The notes beneath the pieces were generated by a model. The model did no database searches, was not told the origin of the DNA, and saw only the letters and a list, made by a program, of their open reading frames with translations. Positions 51,609 to 61,216 of a stretch of 64,000 bases of DNA are shown here, piece after piece. The stretch spans positions 1-64,000 of the forward strand of contig DATJLK010000098.1 in the NCBI GenBank assembly GCA_035509615.1, read 5' to 3'. This stretch comes from AP-15 sp035509615. GTDB lineage: Bacteria; Pseudomonadota; Alphaproteobacteria; ATCC43930; CGMCC-115725. Both the position numbers and the translations under genes were made by a program. Each line of letters starts with the position of its first letter. Position 1 is the stretch's first letter.

Positions 51609-54332
51609 CTATTCGTGACGAAAGACGGCGGCGCGCCCGGCGTTGAGAAGGGTCCGGGCGTCGAGACGGCCAAAAAGCTCGATCAGCGGTGCCACGAGCC
51701 CGGTCCATCCGGTCTGATGACTGGCGCCGATGCCGGCGCCGTTGTCGCCGTGGAAATATTCGTAGAACAGCAGGTAATCGCGCCAGTGAGGATCGCTTTG
51801 AAACTTCTCGGCGCCGCCAAACACCGGCCGCCGGCCGGTCTCGTCGCGCAGGAAGATGCGGGTCAGCCGGTTGGCGATTTCGCGCGCGACCTCGAATAGG
51901 TTCATCAGCTTGCCGGAGCCGGTCGGGCACGCGATCTTGAAGTTGTCGCCGTAATACAAGTAATATTGCATCAACGCGCGGATCAGTAGCACATTGACCG
52001 GCATCCAGATCGGTCCGCGCCAGTTGGAATTGCCGCCGAACATGCCGGTGTCCGATTCCGCCGGCAGGTAGTTCACCCGATATTCCTCGCCGTAGACCGA
52101 AAAGACGTAAGGGTGGTCGGCGTGATAACGCGACAGGGCGCGGATGCCGTAGGGGCTGAGAAACTCGTTCTCGTCGAGCATCCGGGCGAGAATGCGGCGG
52201 AGCCGGTCGGTGTTGACCAGAGCCATCATTCCGCGTTCGGCGACGCCAAATTGCCCCGGCCCGGTGGCATGAATCGACTGGAGCAGCTCCGGCATGCGGC
52301 GCAAGCGTTCTAAAAACCCCGCCGTCAATGCCGGAACCCGCTCTCGCTGCCACCGCTCCACGACTGTGGTGGCGCAGAGCGGCAAGAGACCGACCATCGA
52401 GCGGACTTTGAGCCGGGTAGCGCTGCCGTCGGGCAGGCGGAGGACATCATAGTAGAAACCATCCTCCTCGTCCCACATGCCGTCCGGACCGATTGCGTTC
52501 ATCGCGCGGGCGATCAACAGAAACTGCATGCCCACATTGGTCGCCAGTTCCTCATAGGCTGAATCGTTGGCCGCCAGCTCGATCGCGATCTCGAGCATGT
52601 TTTGGGCATAGAGGGCGACCCATGCGGTGCCGTCGGCCTGCTCCAAATAGCCGCCGGTCGGCAGCGGCGCGCTGCGATCAAAGACGCCGATATTGTCGAG
52701 CCCGAGAAACCCGCCCTCGTAGAGGTTCCGGCCGTCGCGGTCTTTACGGTTCACCCACCAGCCGAAATTCGCACTCAGCTTGCCAAACACGCGCTTCAGG
52801 AAATCGAGATCGGTCTTGCCCCGCAGCGCCTGCTCCACGCGGTAGAGAAAGATCGTGGCCCAACCATGCACCGGCGGGTTGACGTCGCTGAAGTTCCATT
52901 CATAGGCCGGGATCTGTCCGGTCGGATGCAGGTACAGCCCGAGAAGAAGCAGGTCGAGCTGCTGCTTGGCGAAATCGACATCGACAGTGGCCAAAGCCAG
53001 CGTGTGAAAAGCAAGGTCCCACGCCGCGAACCAGGGATATTCCCACTTGTCCGGCATCGAGATGACATGCTCACTGAGCATGTGGAACCACTCGCTGTTG
53101 CGTATCTGGCGGGTTGGCCGCATCGGCTCGACACCGTGTTCCAGCAGCCATTTATCGACATCGTAGAAAAAGAACTGCTTGCTCCACAGCATCCCGGCCA
53201 AGGCTTGCCGCATTACATTGGCGGCATCCTCGCCCACCCCGTTGGGTGTGATCGCGCGATAGAAGTCATCGGCCTCGTCTCGGCGCATCTCGATGATTTG
53301 TGCGAAACGCGCGCCGAACGGCTCCCCAGTCCCGGCTGCGGCATTGCTCAGCCGCAATCTGACGACAGCGGTTGCACCGGCGCCGACGCTTAATCGGTAA
53401 TGCGCAGCGGCTTTGGTGCCGGTGTGGTTCGGGTTGACCGCATTGTGCCGGCCGGCCACTACATAGTCGTTGATCCCGTCCTTGACGTAGGACGTCGGAT
53501 TGGCGGTGCCGAAGAGACGCTCGTTGTTGGTCTCGTTTTCGGTGAACAGCAGATGCGCATCCCCCTCGCAATGCAGCAAGTAGCCGCCGAGCGTCGGGTG
53601 CGAGGCGGCAATCGCGCTGCCGCCGTTTTCACCGGCTGTCGCCCGAAGCGACGGTTTCGGTTCGCCCGGCCACCATGTCCAGCGATTGCGGAACCACAAG
53701 GTCGGCAGCACGTGCACCAGGCTTTCGTCCGGGCCGCGATTACTCATGCTGATCTGGATCAGCAGGTCGGTGGGTGTTGCCTTCGCGTATTCGACCAACA
53801 CATCGAAATACCGGTCTTCGGTGAAAATGCCGGTATCAAGCAGCTCGTATTCGGGGTCCAACCGACCCCGATGTCTGTTCATTTCTATCAGGTTGCGGTA
53901 AGGGTATTCCGTCTGCGGATATTTATATAGATATTTCATGTATGAATGAGTCGGCGTGCTATCGAGGTAGAAATAATACTCCTTGACGTCTTCGCCGTGA
54001 TTGGCTTCGCTGTTGGTCAGGCCGTACATCCGTTCTTTGAGGATCGGGTCTTTGCCATTCCACAGTGCGAGTGCAAAACACAGCAGCTGATGGTCGTCGC
54101 TGATACCGCCGAGACCGTCCTCGCCCCAGTGATAAGCACGCGAACGGGCCTGGTCGTGGCTGAAATAATCCCAGGCATTGCCATCCTCGCTGTAATCCTC
54201 ACGGACGGTCCCCCATTGCCGCTCGCTGAGGTATGGCCCCCACTGCCGCCACGGCACCTGCCGCTCCCGCGCCTCGTCCAGCCGCAATGCCTCGGCCGTT
54301 CTGGCCGGTGCGGTCGTCGGGTTATGGGCCAT
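51609..54332 (-). CDS. GH63-like / MGH1-type glucosidase
   Basis: 907 aa, cytoplasmic (no signal peptide). It belongs to the large six-hairpin glycosidase group annotated as MGH1-like or GH63: WGPYLSERQWGTVREDYS near the N terminus, HWGEDGLGGISD, KWEYPWFAAWDLAFH in the middle (catalytic acid region), GLDNIGVFDRS, and the C-terminal NWRGPIWMPVNVLL and TGWTGLV. Members hydrolyse alpha-glucosidic or mannosylglycerate-type linkages; the substrate cannot be told here. It is the first gene of a leftward series with an SDR and a membrane protein. Confidence 0.85.
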   Translation of the reverse strand: MAHNPTTAPARTAEALRLDEARERQVPWRQWGPYLSERQWGTVREDYSEDGNAWDYFSHDQARSRAYHWGEDGLGGISDDHQLLCFALALWNGKDPILKERMYGLTNSEANHGEDVKEYYFYLDSTPTHSYMKYLYKYPQTEYPYRNLIEMNRHRGRLDPEYELLDTGIFTEDRYFDVLVEYAKATPTDLLIQISMSNRGPDESLVHVLPTLWFRNRWTWWPGEPKPSLRATAGENGGSAIAASHPTLGGYLLHCEGDAHLLFTENETNNERLFGTANPTSYVKDGINDYVVAGRHNAVNPNHTGTKAAAHYRLSVGAGATAVVRLRLSNAAAGTGEPFGARFAQIIEMRRDEADDFYRAITPNGVGEDAANVMRQALAGMLWSKQFFFYDVDKWLLEHGVEPMRPTRQIRNSEWFHMLSEHVISMPDKWEYPWFAAWDLAFHTLALATVDVDFAKQQLDLLLLGLYLHPTGQIPAYEWNFSDVNPPVHGWATIFLYRVEQALRGKTDLDFLKRVFGKLSANFGWWVNRKDRDGRNLYEGGFLGLDNIGVFDRSAPLPTGGYLEQADGTAWVALYAQNMLEIAIELAANDSAYEELATNVGMQFLLIARAMNAIGPDGMWDEEDGFYYDVLRLPDGSATRLKVRSMVGLLPLCATTVVERWQRERVPALTAGFLERLRRMPELLQSIHATGPGQFGVAERGMMALVNTDRLRRILARMLDENEFLSPYGIRALSRYHADHPYVFSVYGEEYRVNYLPAESDTGMFGGNSNWRGPIWMPVNVLLIRALMQYYLYYGDNFKIACPTGSGKLMNLFEVAREIANRLTRIFLRDETGRRPVFGGAEKFQSDPHWRDYLLFYEYFHGDNGAGIGASHQTGWTGLVAPLIELFGRLDARTLLNAGRAAVFRHE

Positions 54333-54714
54333 GGCTAGCTCCCGTTTCAGCTGTTACATCGATCGATGCCGGTGGCCACCCGACCCCCCGAAAGATCGTC
54401 GGATCTGATCGCGATGGACCGCCCACTGTCGGACATCGTCACTTGATAGTTCTTGGGTTGGCGAGCAACGTCAACAACTGAGGCCGGATCCGGTTTGCCG
54501 TTTTTCTTTAAATTTTGATGTAAGCGGGCGAGCAAGCACCGCCGATAGTGGCGATCTCGCATTGATCAGGCAAATCGCGGCCGAGTGCGTCCGCTTCCTG
54601 ATTGACCCCGGCGCGTTCGCGACAGCTGGGAGTGCATCGGGGCGCATCGACGATGGGACAGCAGGGATCACGTCGGGCTAGAAAACGCAGAACCTGCTGC
54701 AGCGAGAGAGAAAC
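54333..54714. other. 382-bp divergent intergenic region
   Basis: Separates the leftward GH63-like gene and the rightward outer-membrane-like gene and should hold both promoters. An AT-rich run (near 54498-54523) is the best candidate, but no clear -35/-10 pair could be set. Nothing else recognised. Confidence 0.4.
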
Positions 54715-55662
54715 ATGCAATGCTTGTCGAAATCGAGGGTTTCAAGTCTAGCCGCAGCGGCCGGCTTGCTGGTAGCGTTTTACGCGGAAGTCACGATCGC
54801 GCAGCAATATCCGGGTTCGAGCGGTCCGGTTGTCACCGCCCCGCCGCCTGCCACAGCCCCGGCGCCACGCCTGGCGCCGCCATCCACCCCGACATATCCG
54901 CTGCCGGCCGCGGCAGCGCCGGTGCTGGTGTCACCACCCGCGCCGCCGCCGGGGATGCCGAGCTTTCTCAGCGGATTGCAGGTGATCGCCTACCCCTATT
55001 TGTGGCTGGCCGGGCTCAATATGGCGATAGAAACGCCGCTCGCCCGCGCGCCGCAGGTCAATATCAGCGCTGGCGCCGGCACGATCCTCAGTAACATCAG
55101 CTACATGCCGTTTATGGGCTCGGCCGAACTGCGTTACGGGCCGTTCGGCGTGCTGGCCGACGGGCTGCACGTGCCGCTCGTCGTGCCGATCACGACCCGC
55201 AACATATTCTTTAGGGGCGGCAGCAGCGCGGTCGGGCTGAGCGTCGCGACCGGCGACGCGTTCTATCGTCTGCTCGATCAGCCGGGGCAGACGGTCGATG
55301 CCGGTCTCGGTTTCCGGTTTTGGGATGCTTCGAGCGTAACGACACTGTACGGCCGGTTTCTGGTGCCGACGCTACAGGTCAGCGATTCGGGCAGTTGGAC
55401 CGATCCGTTGATCGCGGCGCGGTATCATCGGGATCTTGCCGACGGGTTCGGACTGACGGCCTATGGCGATGTCGGCGGGTTCGGGATCGCAGCCCACTCC
55501 GATTGGGAGATCACCGGCCTGCTCGATTATGTCTGGAACCCCCAATTAACGTTCCAAGTCGGCTATCGCAGCCTGAACCTCGCCTACTCGGCCGCGAGCA
55601 GACCGCTCGGTTTTAACGTCCACCTGAAAGGGCCGCTGCTCGGTTTGACGTTGCGCTTCTGA
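54715..55662 (+). CDS. Putative outer-membrane beta-barrel protein
   Basis: 315 aa. Signal peptide (about 1-29: LAAAAGLLVAFYAEVTIAQ), then a Pro/Ala-rich low-complexity stretch (about 30-80), then a domain of alternating amphipathic strands (YPYLWLAGLNMAIETPL; GSAELRYGPFGVLADGL; VDAGLGFRFWD; LTFQVGYRSLNL) ending in a C-terminal Phe (LGLTLRF), the outer-membrane assembly signal. No specific family named. GAGAGA lies before the ATG. It stands alone, convergent with the aldo/keto reductase operon. Confidence 0.78.
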   Translation: MQCLSKSRVSSLAAAAGLLVAFYAEVTIAQQYPGSSGPVVTAPPPATAPAPRLAPPSTPTYPLPAAAAPVLVSPPAPPPGMPSFLSGLQVIAYPYLWLAGLNMAIETPLARAPQVNISAGAGTILSNISYMPFMGSAELRYGPFGVLADGLHVPLVVPITTRNIFFRGGSSAVGLSVATGDAFYRLLDQPGQTVDAGLGFRFWDASSVTTLYGRFLVPTLQVSDSGSWTDPLIAARYHRDLADGFGLTAYGDVGGFGIAAHSDWEITGLLDYVWNPQLTFQVGYRSLNLAYSAASRPLGFNVHLKGPLLGLTLRF

Positions 55663-55674
55663 CGCGGCCATCAG

Positions 55675-55702
55675 CCCGCCTTCGCGGGGCGACGGAGGCG
55701 GG
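55675..55702. terminator. Possible hairpin after the outer-membrane gene
   Basis: CCCGCCT pairs with AGGCGGG across a 14-base GC-rich loop just past the stop of the gene ending at 55662. There is no T-tract, so the call is tentative. Confidence 0.3.
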
Positions 55703-55793
55703 ACGGGTACCATATCTCCGGATCATATCACCAGGAGAACACGAGCCGGATGGATCATGGCGCCGTGCGCAGGCTTCGGTTACGAAAACGATA

Positions 55794-56774
55794 TCAAACG
55801 AAACTGACCACCGCGTGCGGGATGTAAGGTTCCTCAAGCGCAGCGATCTCCTCGGGGGTCAATTTCACGGCAACCGCTGCAAGCGCATCGTCGAGGTGGT
55901 GGAGCTTGGTGGCGCCGACGATGGGTGCGGTGATTGCCGGCTTTGCCAGCAGCCAGGCGAGCGCTACCTGGGCCCGCGCTATGCCGCGGGCACCGGCGAC
56001 TTCGGCCACGCGATCGACAACCTTTTTGTCGGCCTCCTGTGACCGGGCGAACAGGCGGGTGATCGCCGCATCGGTCTCGGTGCGCATGCTGGTGTAATCC
56101 CAGTCGCGGCTCAATAGGCCGCGCGCCTGCGGGCTCCAGGGGATGACGCCGATGCCCTCGGCTTCGCACAGCGGCAGCATTTCGCGCTCCTCCTCGCGAT
56201 AGAGCAGGTTGACGAGGTTCTGCATGCTGACAAAGCGCGTCCAGCCGTGGCGTTCGGCGATCCCGAGGGCGCGGGCGAACTGCCAGGCGTGCATCGACGA
56301 GGCGCCGATATACCGCGCCTTGCCGGACTTGACGACGTCGTGCAGCGCTTCAAGCGTCTCCTCGATCGGCGTGTCACGGTCGAAACGGTGGATCTGATAG
56401 AGGTCGACATAATCCATGCCGAGCCGACACAGGCTGTTGTCGATCTCGGCGAAGATCGCTTTGCGTGACAGGCCGGCGCCATTGGGCCCCGGACGCATCC
56501 GGCCATAGACTTTGGTGGCAATGACGACCTCGTCGCGGTGAGCGAAATCCTTGATCGCGCGGCCGAGGATTTCTTCGCTGTTGCCGAGCGAATAGCGGTT
56601 GGCGGTATCGAAAAAGTTGATGCCGGCTTCGAGCGCTTTTTTGATGAATGGCCGACTCTCCTCTTCGGGAAGGCTCCACTCATGATTGCCTCGATTGCCG
56701 CCGCCATAGCTCATGCAGCCAAGGCAGATGCGCGAGACCTCGAGGCCGGTGCGGCCGAGCTTCCTGTATTCCAT
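55794..56774 (-). CDS. Aldo/keto reductase
   Basis: 326 aa, the usual size of the YajO/Tas-like group. It has the AKR tetrad: Asp56 (NFFDTAN), Tyr61, Lys88 (IATKVYG) and His129 (YQIHRFD), and the NADPH-binding end PIVGATKLHHLDDAL. It is the third gene of a leftward operon behind an aldehyde dehydrogenase and an SDR (37 bp after the SDR). Together they suggest oxidation and reduction of one aldehyde/alcohol substrate series, identity unknown. Confidence 0.9.
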   Translation of the reverse strand: MEYRKLGRTGLEVSRICLGCMSYGGGNRGNHEWSLPEEESRPFIKKALEAGINFFDTANRYSLGNSEEILGRAIKDFAHRDEVVIATKVYGRMRPGPNGAGLSRKAIFAEIDNSLCRLGMDYVDLYQIHRFDRDTPIEETLEALHDVVKSGKARYIGASSMHAWQFARALGIAERHGWTRFVSMQNLVNLLYREEEREMLPLCEAEGIGVIPWSPQARGLLSRDWDYTSMRTETDAAITRLFARSQEADKKVVDRVAEVAGARGIARAQVALAWLLAKPAITAPIVGATKLHHLDDALAAVAVKLTPEEIAALEEPYIPHAVVSFV

Positions 56775-56811
56775 CTCTTGTTCCTTTATGTGCGGGCTGC
56801 GAGCAGGCGGT

Positions 56812-57663
56812 TCAGCGCCGAAACGGCGCGTCGAGGGTCAGAAACCCGGCAAATTCGTCCTGGTAATCCGGGTGCCAGCGCGACAATGCCGGACGGTTGT
56901 GGATGATGTCCTCGGCCGCCCAGAGGATGCGCCGGTTGTCGATGTCGCGGGTCACGTCGTTGTCGGGACAGATGATGTAGAAATCGCCGGCCGACATTGC
57001 CGCCACCATGAAATCGACAACCTGTTCCGGCGTCCAGGAGCCGGGCGGTTTCTCGGTGCGGCCGCGGGCGGTCATGCCGGTAAAGGTCGAGCCCGGCACC
57101 AGCAGATGCGCGCTGACCATGCAGCCCGCGATGTTGCGCAATGAATGCGCCAGCCCTTCCGTCAGCACCTTCACCCCGGCCTTGGTTACATTGTAGGCGG
57201 TGTTGCCTGGCGGGCAGGTGATTCCCTGCTTGGAGCCGGTATTGATGATGGCGGCGGGCGTGCCCTGGTCGATCATCGCCGGGGTGAAGGCGTGGACGCC
57301 GTTGATCACGCCCCACAGATTGACCCCGAGCACCCGTAGCCAGCCGTCATAATCGTCCCACGGACCGCCGCCTGCCGAGACGCCGGCGTTGTTCATCAAC
57401 ACCGCGATCTCGCCGAAATCGGCATAGACCCGTTCCTTGAGGCGGTGGACCTCCTCGATCTTGCTGACATCGGTCGGCACCGTGACGATGGTGGCGCCCG
57501 GCAGCTGCTCTGTCGCCCGGTCGAGCGCCTGCTGGTGCAGATCGGCGAGGCAAATCTTCATGCCAATGGCCGCGAAGCGCTTTGCCGCCGCAAGGCCGAT
57601 CCCGCTGGCGCCCCCGGTGATGACCGCGGCGCGCCCGGCCGCCAATGCCGGATGTTGAGGCAT
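56812..57663 (-). CDS. Short-chain dehydrogenase/reductase
   Basis: 283 aa. TGGASGIG (16-23), NNAG (91-94), catalytic Ser144, Tyr157 and Lys161 (YNVTK). The C-terminal half is longer than in minimal SDRs and carries a lid-like stretch (RGRTEKPPGSWTPEQV). It starts 11 bp after the aldehyde dehydrogenase stop, so the two are almost certainly co-transcribed and probably co-translated. Confidence 0.9.
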   Translation of the reverse strand: MPQHPALAAGRAAVITGGASGIGLAAAKRFAAIGMKICLADLHQQALDRATEQLPGATIVTVPTDVSKIEEVHRLKERVYADFGEIAVLMNNAGVSAGGGPWDDYDGWLRVLGVNLWGVINGVHAFTPAMIDQGTPAAIINTGSKQGITCPPGNTAYNVTKAGVKVLTEGLAHSLRNIAGCMVSAHLLVPGSTFTGMTARGRTEKPPGSWTPEQVVDFMVAAMSAGDFYIICPDNDVTRDIDNRRILWAAEDIIHNRPALSRWHPDYQDEFAGFLTLDAPFRR

Positions 57664-57674
57664 CGGAAGCCCTC

Positions 57675-59180
57675 CTACCGGCGCTGCGGGGTGTTGAGGT
57701 TGACGGTTACGTTTTTGCGCTGGGTAAAGCTGTCGAGCATCCCCTCAAGCGAGAACTCGCGGCCGATGCCGCTCTCCTTGTAACCGCCATAGGAATGGCC
57801 CGGTTGCTGGCCAAGCCCCTGATTGACCTGCACCCAGCCCGATTCGATCGCATGCGCCGTCCGCAGTCCGCTGCCGATGTCGTGGGTCCAGACATAGGCG
57901 GCGAGACCATAATGGCTGTCATTGGCCATGCGGATCGCGTCGGCCTCGTCGCGCCACGGGATCGCCACCAGCACCGGGCCGAAGATTTCCTCCCGCGCCA
58001 GCCGCCAGTCGTTCGAGGCGTCGGCGAATACGGTCGGGATGGCGAAATATCCTTCGCTGAGCGGGCCCTCTTTCGGCGGCAGACCACCAAACACCAGCCG
58101 CGCATCCCGCCGCTTCAGCCCGTCCTCGACATAGCCGCACACCTTGGTGAACTGCTTATCGTTGATGATGCTGCCGATATCGGTTGCTTCGTCGAGTGGG
58201 TCGCCGAGCTTCAGCGTCGTCGTCTTGGCCCGCAATTTGTCAAGAAAGCTGTCGAAGATGTCGGCATGCAGGAACAGGCGCGAGCCGGCGGTGCAGGACT
58301 GGCTCTGCCGCGTAAAACGCATGCCGGCGATGACGCCGTCGACGACCCAATCCTCGTCGGCATCGGGATAGACGATCGCCGGGCTCTTGCCGCCCAGCTC
58401 CAGCGACACCGGGACGATCCGGTCGGCCGCGGCTCGCATGATCAGCTTGCCGACCTCGGTCGACCCGGTAAAGGACAGTTTGCGGACCAGCGGGTGTTGC
58501 GCCAACGGGCCACCACATTCCTCACCCAGGCCGGTCAGCACGTTCAGCACGCCCGCCGGCAGGAATTGCTGACAGATCTCGGCCATCATCAGGACGCCGA
58601 GCGGCGCATCCTCCGCCGCCTTTAGCACCAAAGTGTTGCCGGCGCACAAGGCTGGCGCGATCTTCAACGCGCCCAACAGCACCGGCGCATTCCACGGAAT
58701 GATCGCACCGACAACGCCGATCGGCTCCCGCCGGGTGTAGCTCAGCACCTGCTCGCTGAGCGGGATCGTCTCGCCCTTCAGCTCGCCGGCAAGGCCGCCG
58801 AAATAGCGAAAGATGTCAGCGGCAAGTCGCGCCTCGGCGCGCGCCTGGGTGCGCAGCGCGTTGCCGGTTTCAAGCGCAATCGTCCGCGCCATCGCCTCGG
58901 TCTCGGTCTCCATCTTGTCGGCGATGCGCAACAGGAGCCGGCCGCGGTCGCGCGGCGCGAGTTTGCTCCAGGCCGGGAATGCACGGGCGGCGGCTTTGAC
59001 CGCGCGGTCGACGTCGGCCGCATCACCGCGCGGGACCGTCGCGATCGGCTGCCGCTTTGCCGGGTTTTCGACGGTCAGAAACGCGCCGCAGAGGCTGTCT
59101 GCCGAGGAGCCGTCGATCAGCATGCGCACATGACGGAGGTCGGCTTTGGTTTGTTGGCGGATATCTTCGGTGATCGACAT
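57675..59180 (-). CDS. NAD(P)-dependent aldehyde dehydrogenase
   Basis: 501 aa, full family length. Family features are PWNAPVLLGALKIAPAL (oxyanion Asn), FTGSTEVGK (cofactor site), LELGGKSP (general base Glu) and nucleophile Cys296 in QSCTAGSRL; EIFGPVL occurs toward the C terminus. It oxidises an aldehyde to the acid. It is the first gene of the ALDH-SDR-AKR leftward operon; substrate not evident. Confidence 0.93.
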   Translation of the reverse strand: MSITEDIRQQTKADLRHVRMLIDGSSADSLCGAFLTVENPAKRQPIATVPRGDAADVDRAVKAAARAFPAWSKLAPRDRGRLLLRIADKMETETEAMARTIALETGNALRTQARAEARLAADIFRYFGGLAGELKGETIPLSEQVLSYTRREPIGVVGAIIPWNAPVLLGALKIAPALCAGNTLVLKAAEDAPLGVLMMAEICQQFLPAGVLNVLTGLGEECGGPLAQHPLVRKLSFTGSTEVGKLIMRAAADRIVPVSLELGGKSPAIVYPDADEDWVVDGVIAGMRFTRQSQSCTAGSRLFLHADIFDSFLDKLRAKTTTLKLGDPLDEATDIGSIINDKQFTKVCGYVEDGLKRRDARLVFGGLPPKEGPLSEGYFAIPTVFADASNDWRLAREEIFGPVLVAIPWRDEADAIRMANDSHYGLAAYVWTHDIGSGLRTAHAIESGWVQVNQGLGQQPGHSYGGYKESGIGREFSLEGMLDSFTQRKNVTVNLNTPQRR

Positions 59181-59548
59181 GGGGGTGCCCTTTCGCTGAG
59201 CTTTATCGATGGCGGCTATGGCGCCGCTCCTCTATATAAGGCCGCTTCCCCTATATCTGTTTAAATATAGCGTTACCGAGGTGGCGGGCGTTAAGCAAGC
59301 CTCGGCGTCCACTCCGCAAGCGAGGAGAAGCGGAGGACATGCTCGAACGCAACGCGCAGCCGCATCATGCGACGACGTTTCCCGGGCGCGCCTAACCTAA
59401 AATGCTGATCGCGCCAACGATCGAGGGGAAACGGGGCGCAGCATTGGCCCCGGCGCCCGCATCTGCCGGACTTGTTGCTGTGGCATGAACGGGTTCGATC
59501 GCCGCGAGTTCAAAACATCGCGGATGCCGCCGCCAACCAGCCCATTTC
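59181..59548. other. 368-bp intergenic region with ALDH operon upstream signals
   Basis: Holds the upstream region of the ALDH-SDR-AKR operon (AT-rich at 59230-59275) and the end of the epimerase transcription unit. No gene recognised in the remaining GC-rich part. Confidence 0.5.
59251..59270. promoter_or_regulatory. AT-rich inverted repeat upstream of the ALDH operon
   Basis: CTATAT and ATATAG arms around an 8-base spacer lie about 70-90 bp before the ALDH start codon in an otherwise GC-rich region, beside another TATATA at 59233. The position suits an operator or promoter; no specific regulator can be named. Confidence 0.35.
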
Positions 59549-60748
59549 TTAATTTGCGATCTCGAAGATGGTTGTCGTCGCGTAGGTCTGACCAGGCTTC
59601 AACACTGTTGATGGAAAGTTCGCCTGGTTTGGCGAATTAGGATAATGCTGGGTCTCCAAGGCGAGCCCGTCACTTTGACGGTAGGCGCGATCGCTACTCC
59701 CGTACTGCGACGCATCAAGCGAATTCCCGCTGTAGAACTGAATGCCGGGCTGATCGGTCCATACTCGCAGCGTGCGCCCCGAATCCGGCTCGCTAACGAT
59801 TGCCGCCAGGGTTAACTGATTGGGATGTCGAGGCGGGGTCACGACCCAATTGAGGTCGAAGCCGTCGCCGTAGGCGATCTGCGGATCATTCGACCGGATA
59901 TCCTCGGAGACGGTCTTCGCACGCCGAAAGTCGAACACCGTTCCTGCCACCGGCTCGATGGTCCCGTTGGGGATCTGGCTATCATTGACCGGGGTAAAGC
60001 TGTTGGCATTGAGCGTCACCAAATGACCGTAGATCGTGCCGGTGCCCTCGCCTCTTAGATTCCAATACGAATGATTCGTCAGGTTGACGACCGTATCGGC
60101 ATCTGTCGTGGCCTTGTACGCGATAACGATCTGGTTCCGATTGTTTACGGTATAAGTGACGTAAGTATCGAGATTGCCCGGAAAACCGTATACTGCATCG
60201 GCAGGGCAGTTTGGGTTCGGCGCGGCACCGGTCCAGCCGTCGCCTGCCGGACTTAGATAGTGGAGTTCGATGCCGACGCCACTCGCGTTATTAATGACCT
60301 TTGTGGCCGTCCAGACTTTTGTGTCGAACCCTTTGAAACCGCCGTGCAGAGTATTCGGGCCATTGTTGGGGTCAAGACAATAAGCGACCCCGTCCAATGT
60401 AAATACGCCGTTGGCGATGCGATTGGCGTATCGCCCAATAATTGCTCCGAAATGCGGCCCCGGGCTGTTCAAGGTCACATAATCGTTGAGGTTACTAAAG
60501 CCCAAAACGATATTGGGAATGTCTTGTCTCTGATTGCGTATCGAGGTGATGATGCCGCCATAGGTGATGATCTTCACCTCCAACCCATGAGCATTTGTCA
60601 GGGTATATTGGTAGACCGGTGAGCCCGATGTCGTGCCGTACAGGGTTTTAACGATCGAACCGGCGGCATGCGCCGGCGCTGACAAGATCAACGTCACCAA
60701 TGCTACTGAAGGAACAACGAGCGTTATAAGCCGATCCAGCAGGTTCAT
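59549..60748 (-). CDS. galM: Exported aldose 1-epimerase (mutarotase)
   Basis: 399 aa from the ATG at 60748, which has GGGAGGG upstream; the frame could start five codons earlier but without a ribosome-binding site. Signal peptide (about 1-28, ...LILSAPAHA). Mutarotase features are GRYANRIANG, NTLHGG, NLTNHSYWN (catalytic His), DGFDLNWV and ALETQHYPNSPN (catalytic Glu). It interconverts alpha and beta aldose anomers; the signal peptide puts it in the periplasm, as in several proteobacterial GalM proteins acting on imported sugars. Confidence 0.92.
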   Translation of the reverse strand: MNLLDRLITLVVPSVALVTLILSAPAHAAGSIVKTLYGTTSGSPVYQYTLTNAHGLEVKIITYGGIITSIRNQRQDIPNIVLGFSNLNDYVTLNSPGPHFGAIIGRYANRIANGVFTLDGVAYCLDPNNGPNTLHGGFKGFDTKVWTATKVINNASGVGIELHYLSPAGDGWTGAAPNPNCPADAVYGFPGNLDTYVTYTVNNRNQIVIAYKATTDADTVVNLTNHSYWNLRGEGTGTIYGHLVTLNANSFTPVNDSQIPNGTIEPVAGTVFDFRRAKTVSEDIRSNDPQIAYGDGFDLNWVVTPPRHPNQLTLAAIVSEPDSGRTLRVWTDQPGIQFYSGNSLDASQYGSSDRAYRQSDGLALETQHYPNSPNQANFPSTVLKPGQTYATTTIFEIAN

Positions 60749-61216
60749 GACTGTCCCTCCCATTGATTTTCCTCAATGATGATTCCTACCGGTCATCCCC
60801 TTGTCACCACTGCGGCAGCGGGCTCCCGTGTCTACCCGGCGTGACCTGCCTCCTGGCATAAACCAGAGGCGGCAAGCGGTCCGCCTCGATGCCGCAACGC
60901 CATCGTCCATCATGGACGGCCCGACCTCGGTATCAAGCTTGGTGGCGAGCCTTTCACGGTCGCCGCACTCGCCGTCAAGATACGAGATCTACTCGACAAG
61001 CCGTAACCGCACCAGGACACGAAAGGCTTTCCGATGTCGGAAGTTTACACGGGCGGAAGTTTACACGGGCGGAAGCTTACGCGGGCGGTCCGGCAGGGTA
61101 TCAGCGACGCACGCCAGCCTCTCTGACCAGCCCCGTGGACGGGTCGACAGGCGCCGAGCCATTTTTGGCAACAGCGCCCGCTTTCGACCCGCTCCCTCGG
61201 AGCCACTCGTTACATT
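60749..61216. other. 468-bp intergenic region with a tandem repeat
   Basis: Upstream region of the epimerase gene and downstream of the hydrolase gene. Apart from the 16-bp triplet repeat at 61039-61086 nothing is recognised; open frames on the + strand have no start sites. Confidence 0.5.
61039..61086. repeat. Three tandem copies of a 16-bp unit
   Basis: GGAAGTTTACACGGGC occurs twice exactly, followed by a third copy with two changes (GGAAGCTTACGCGGGC). It lies in non-coding DNA between the epimerase and hydrolase genes. Confidence 0.95.
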
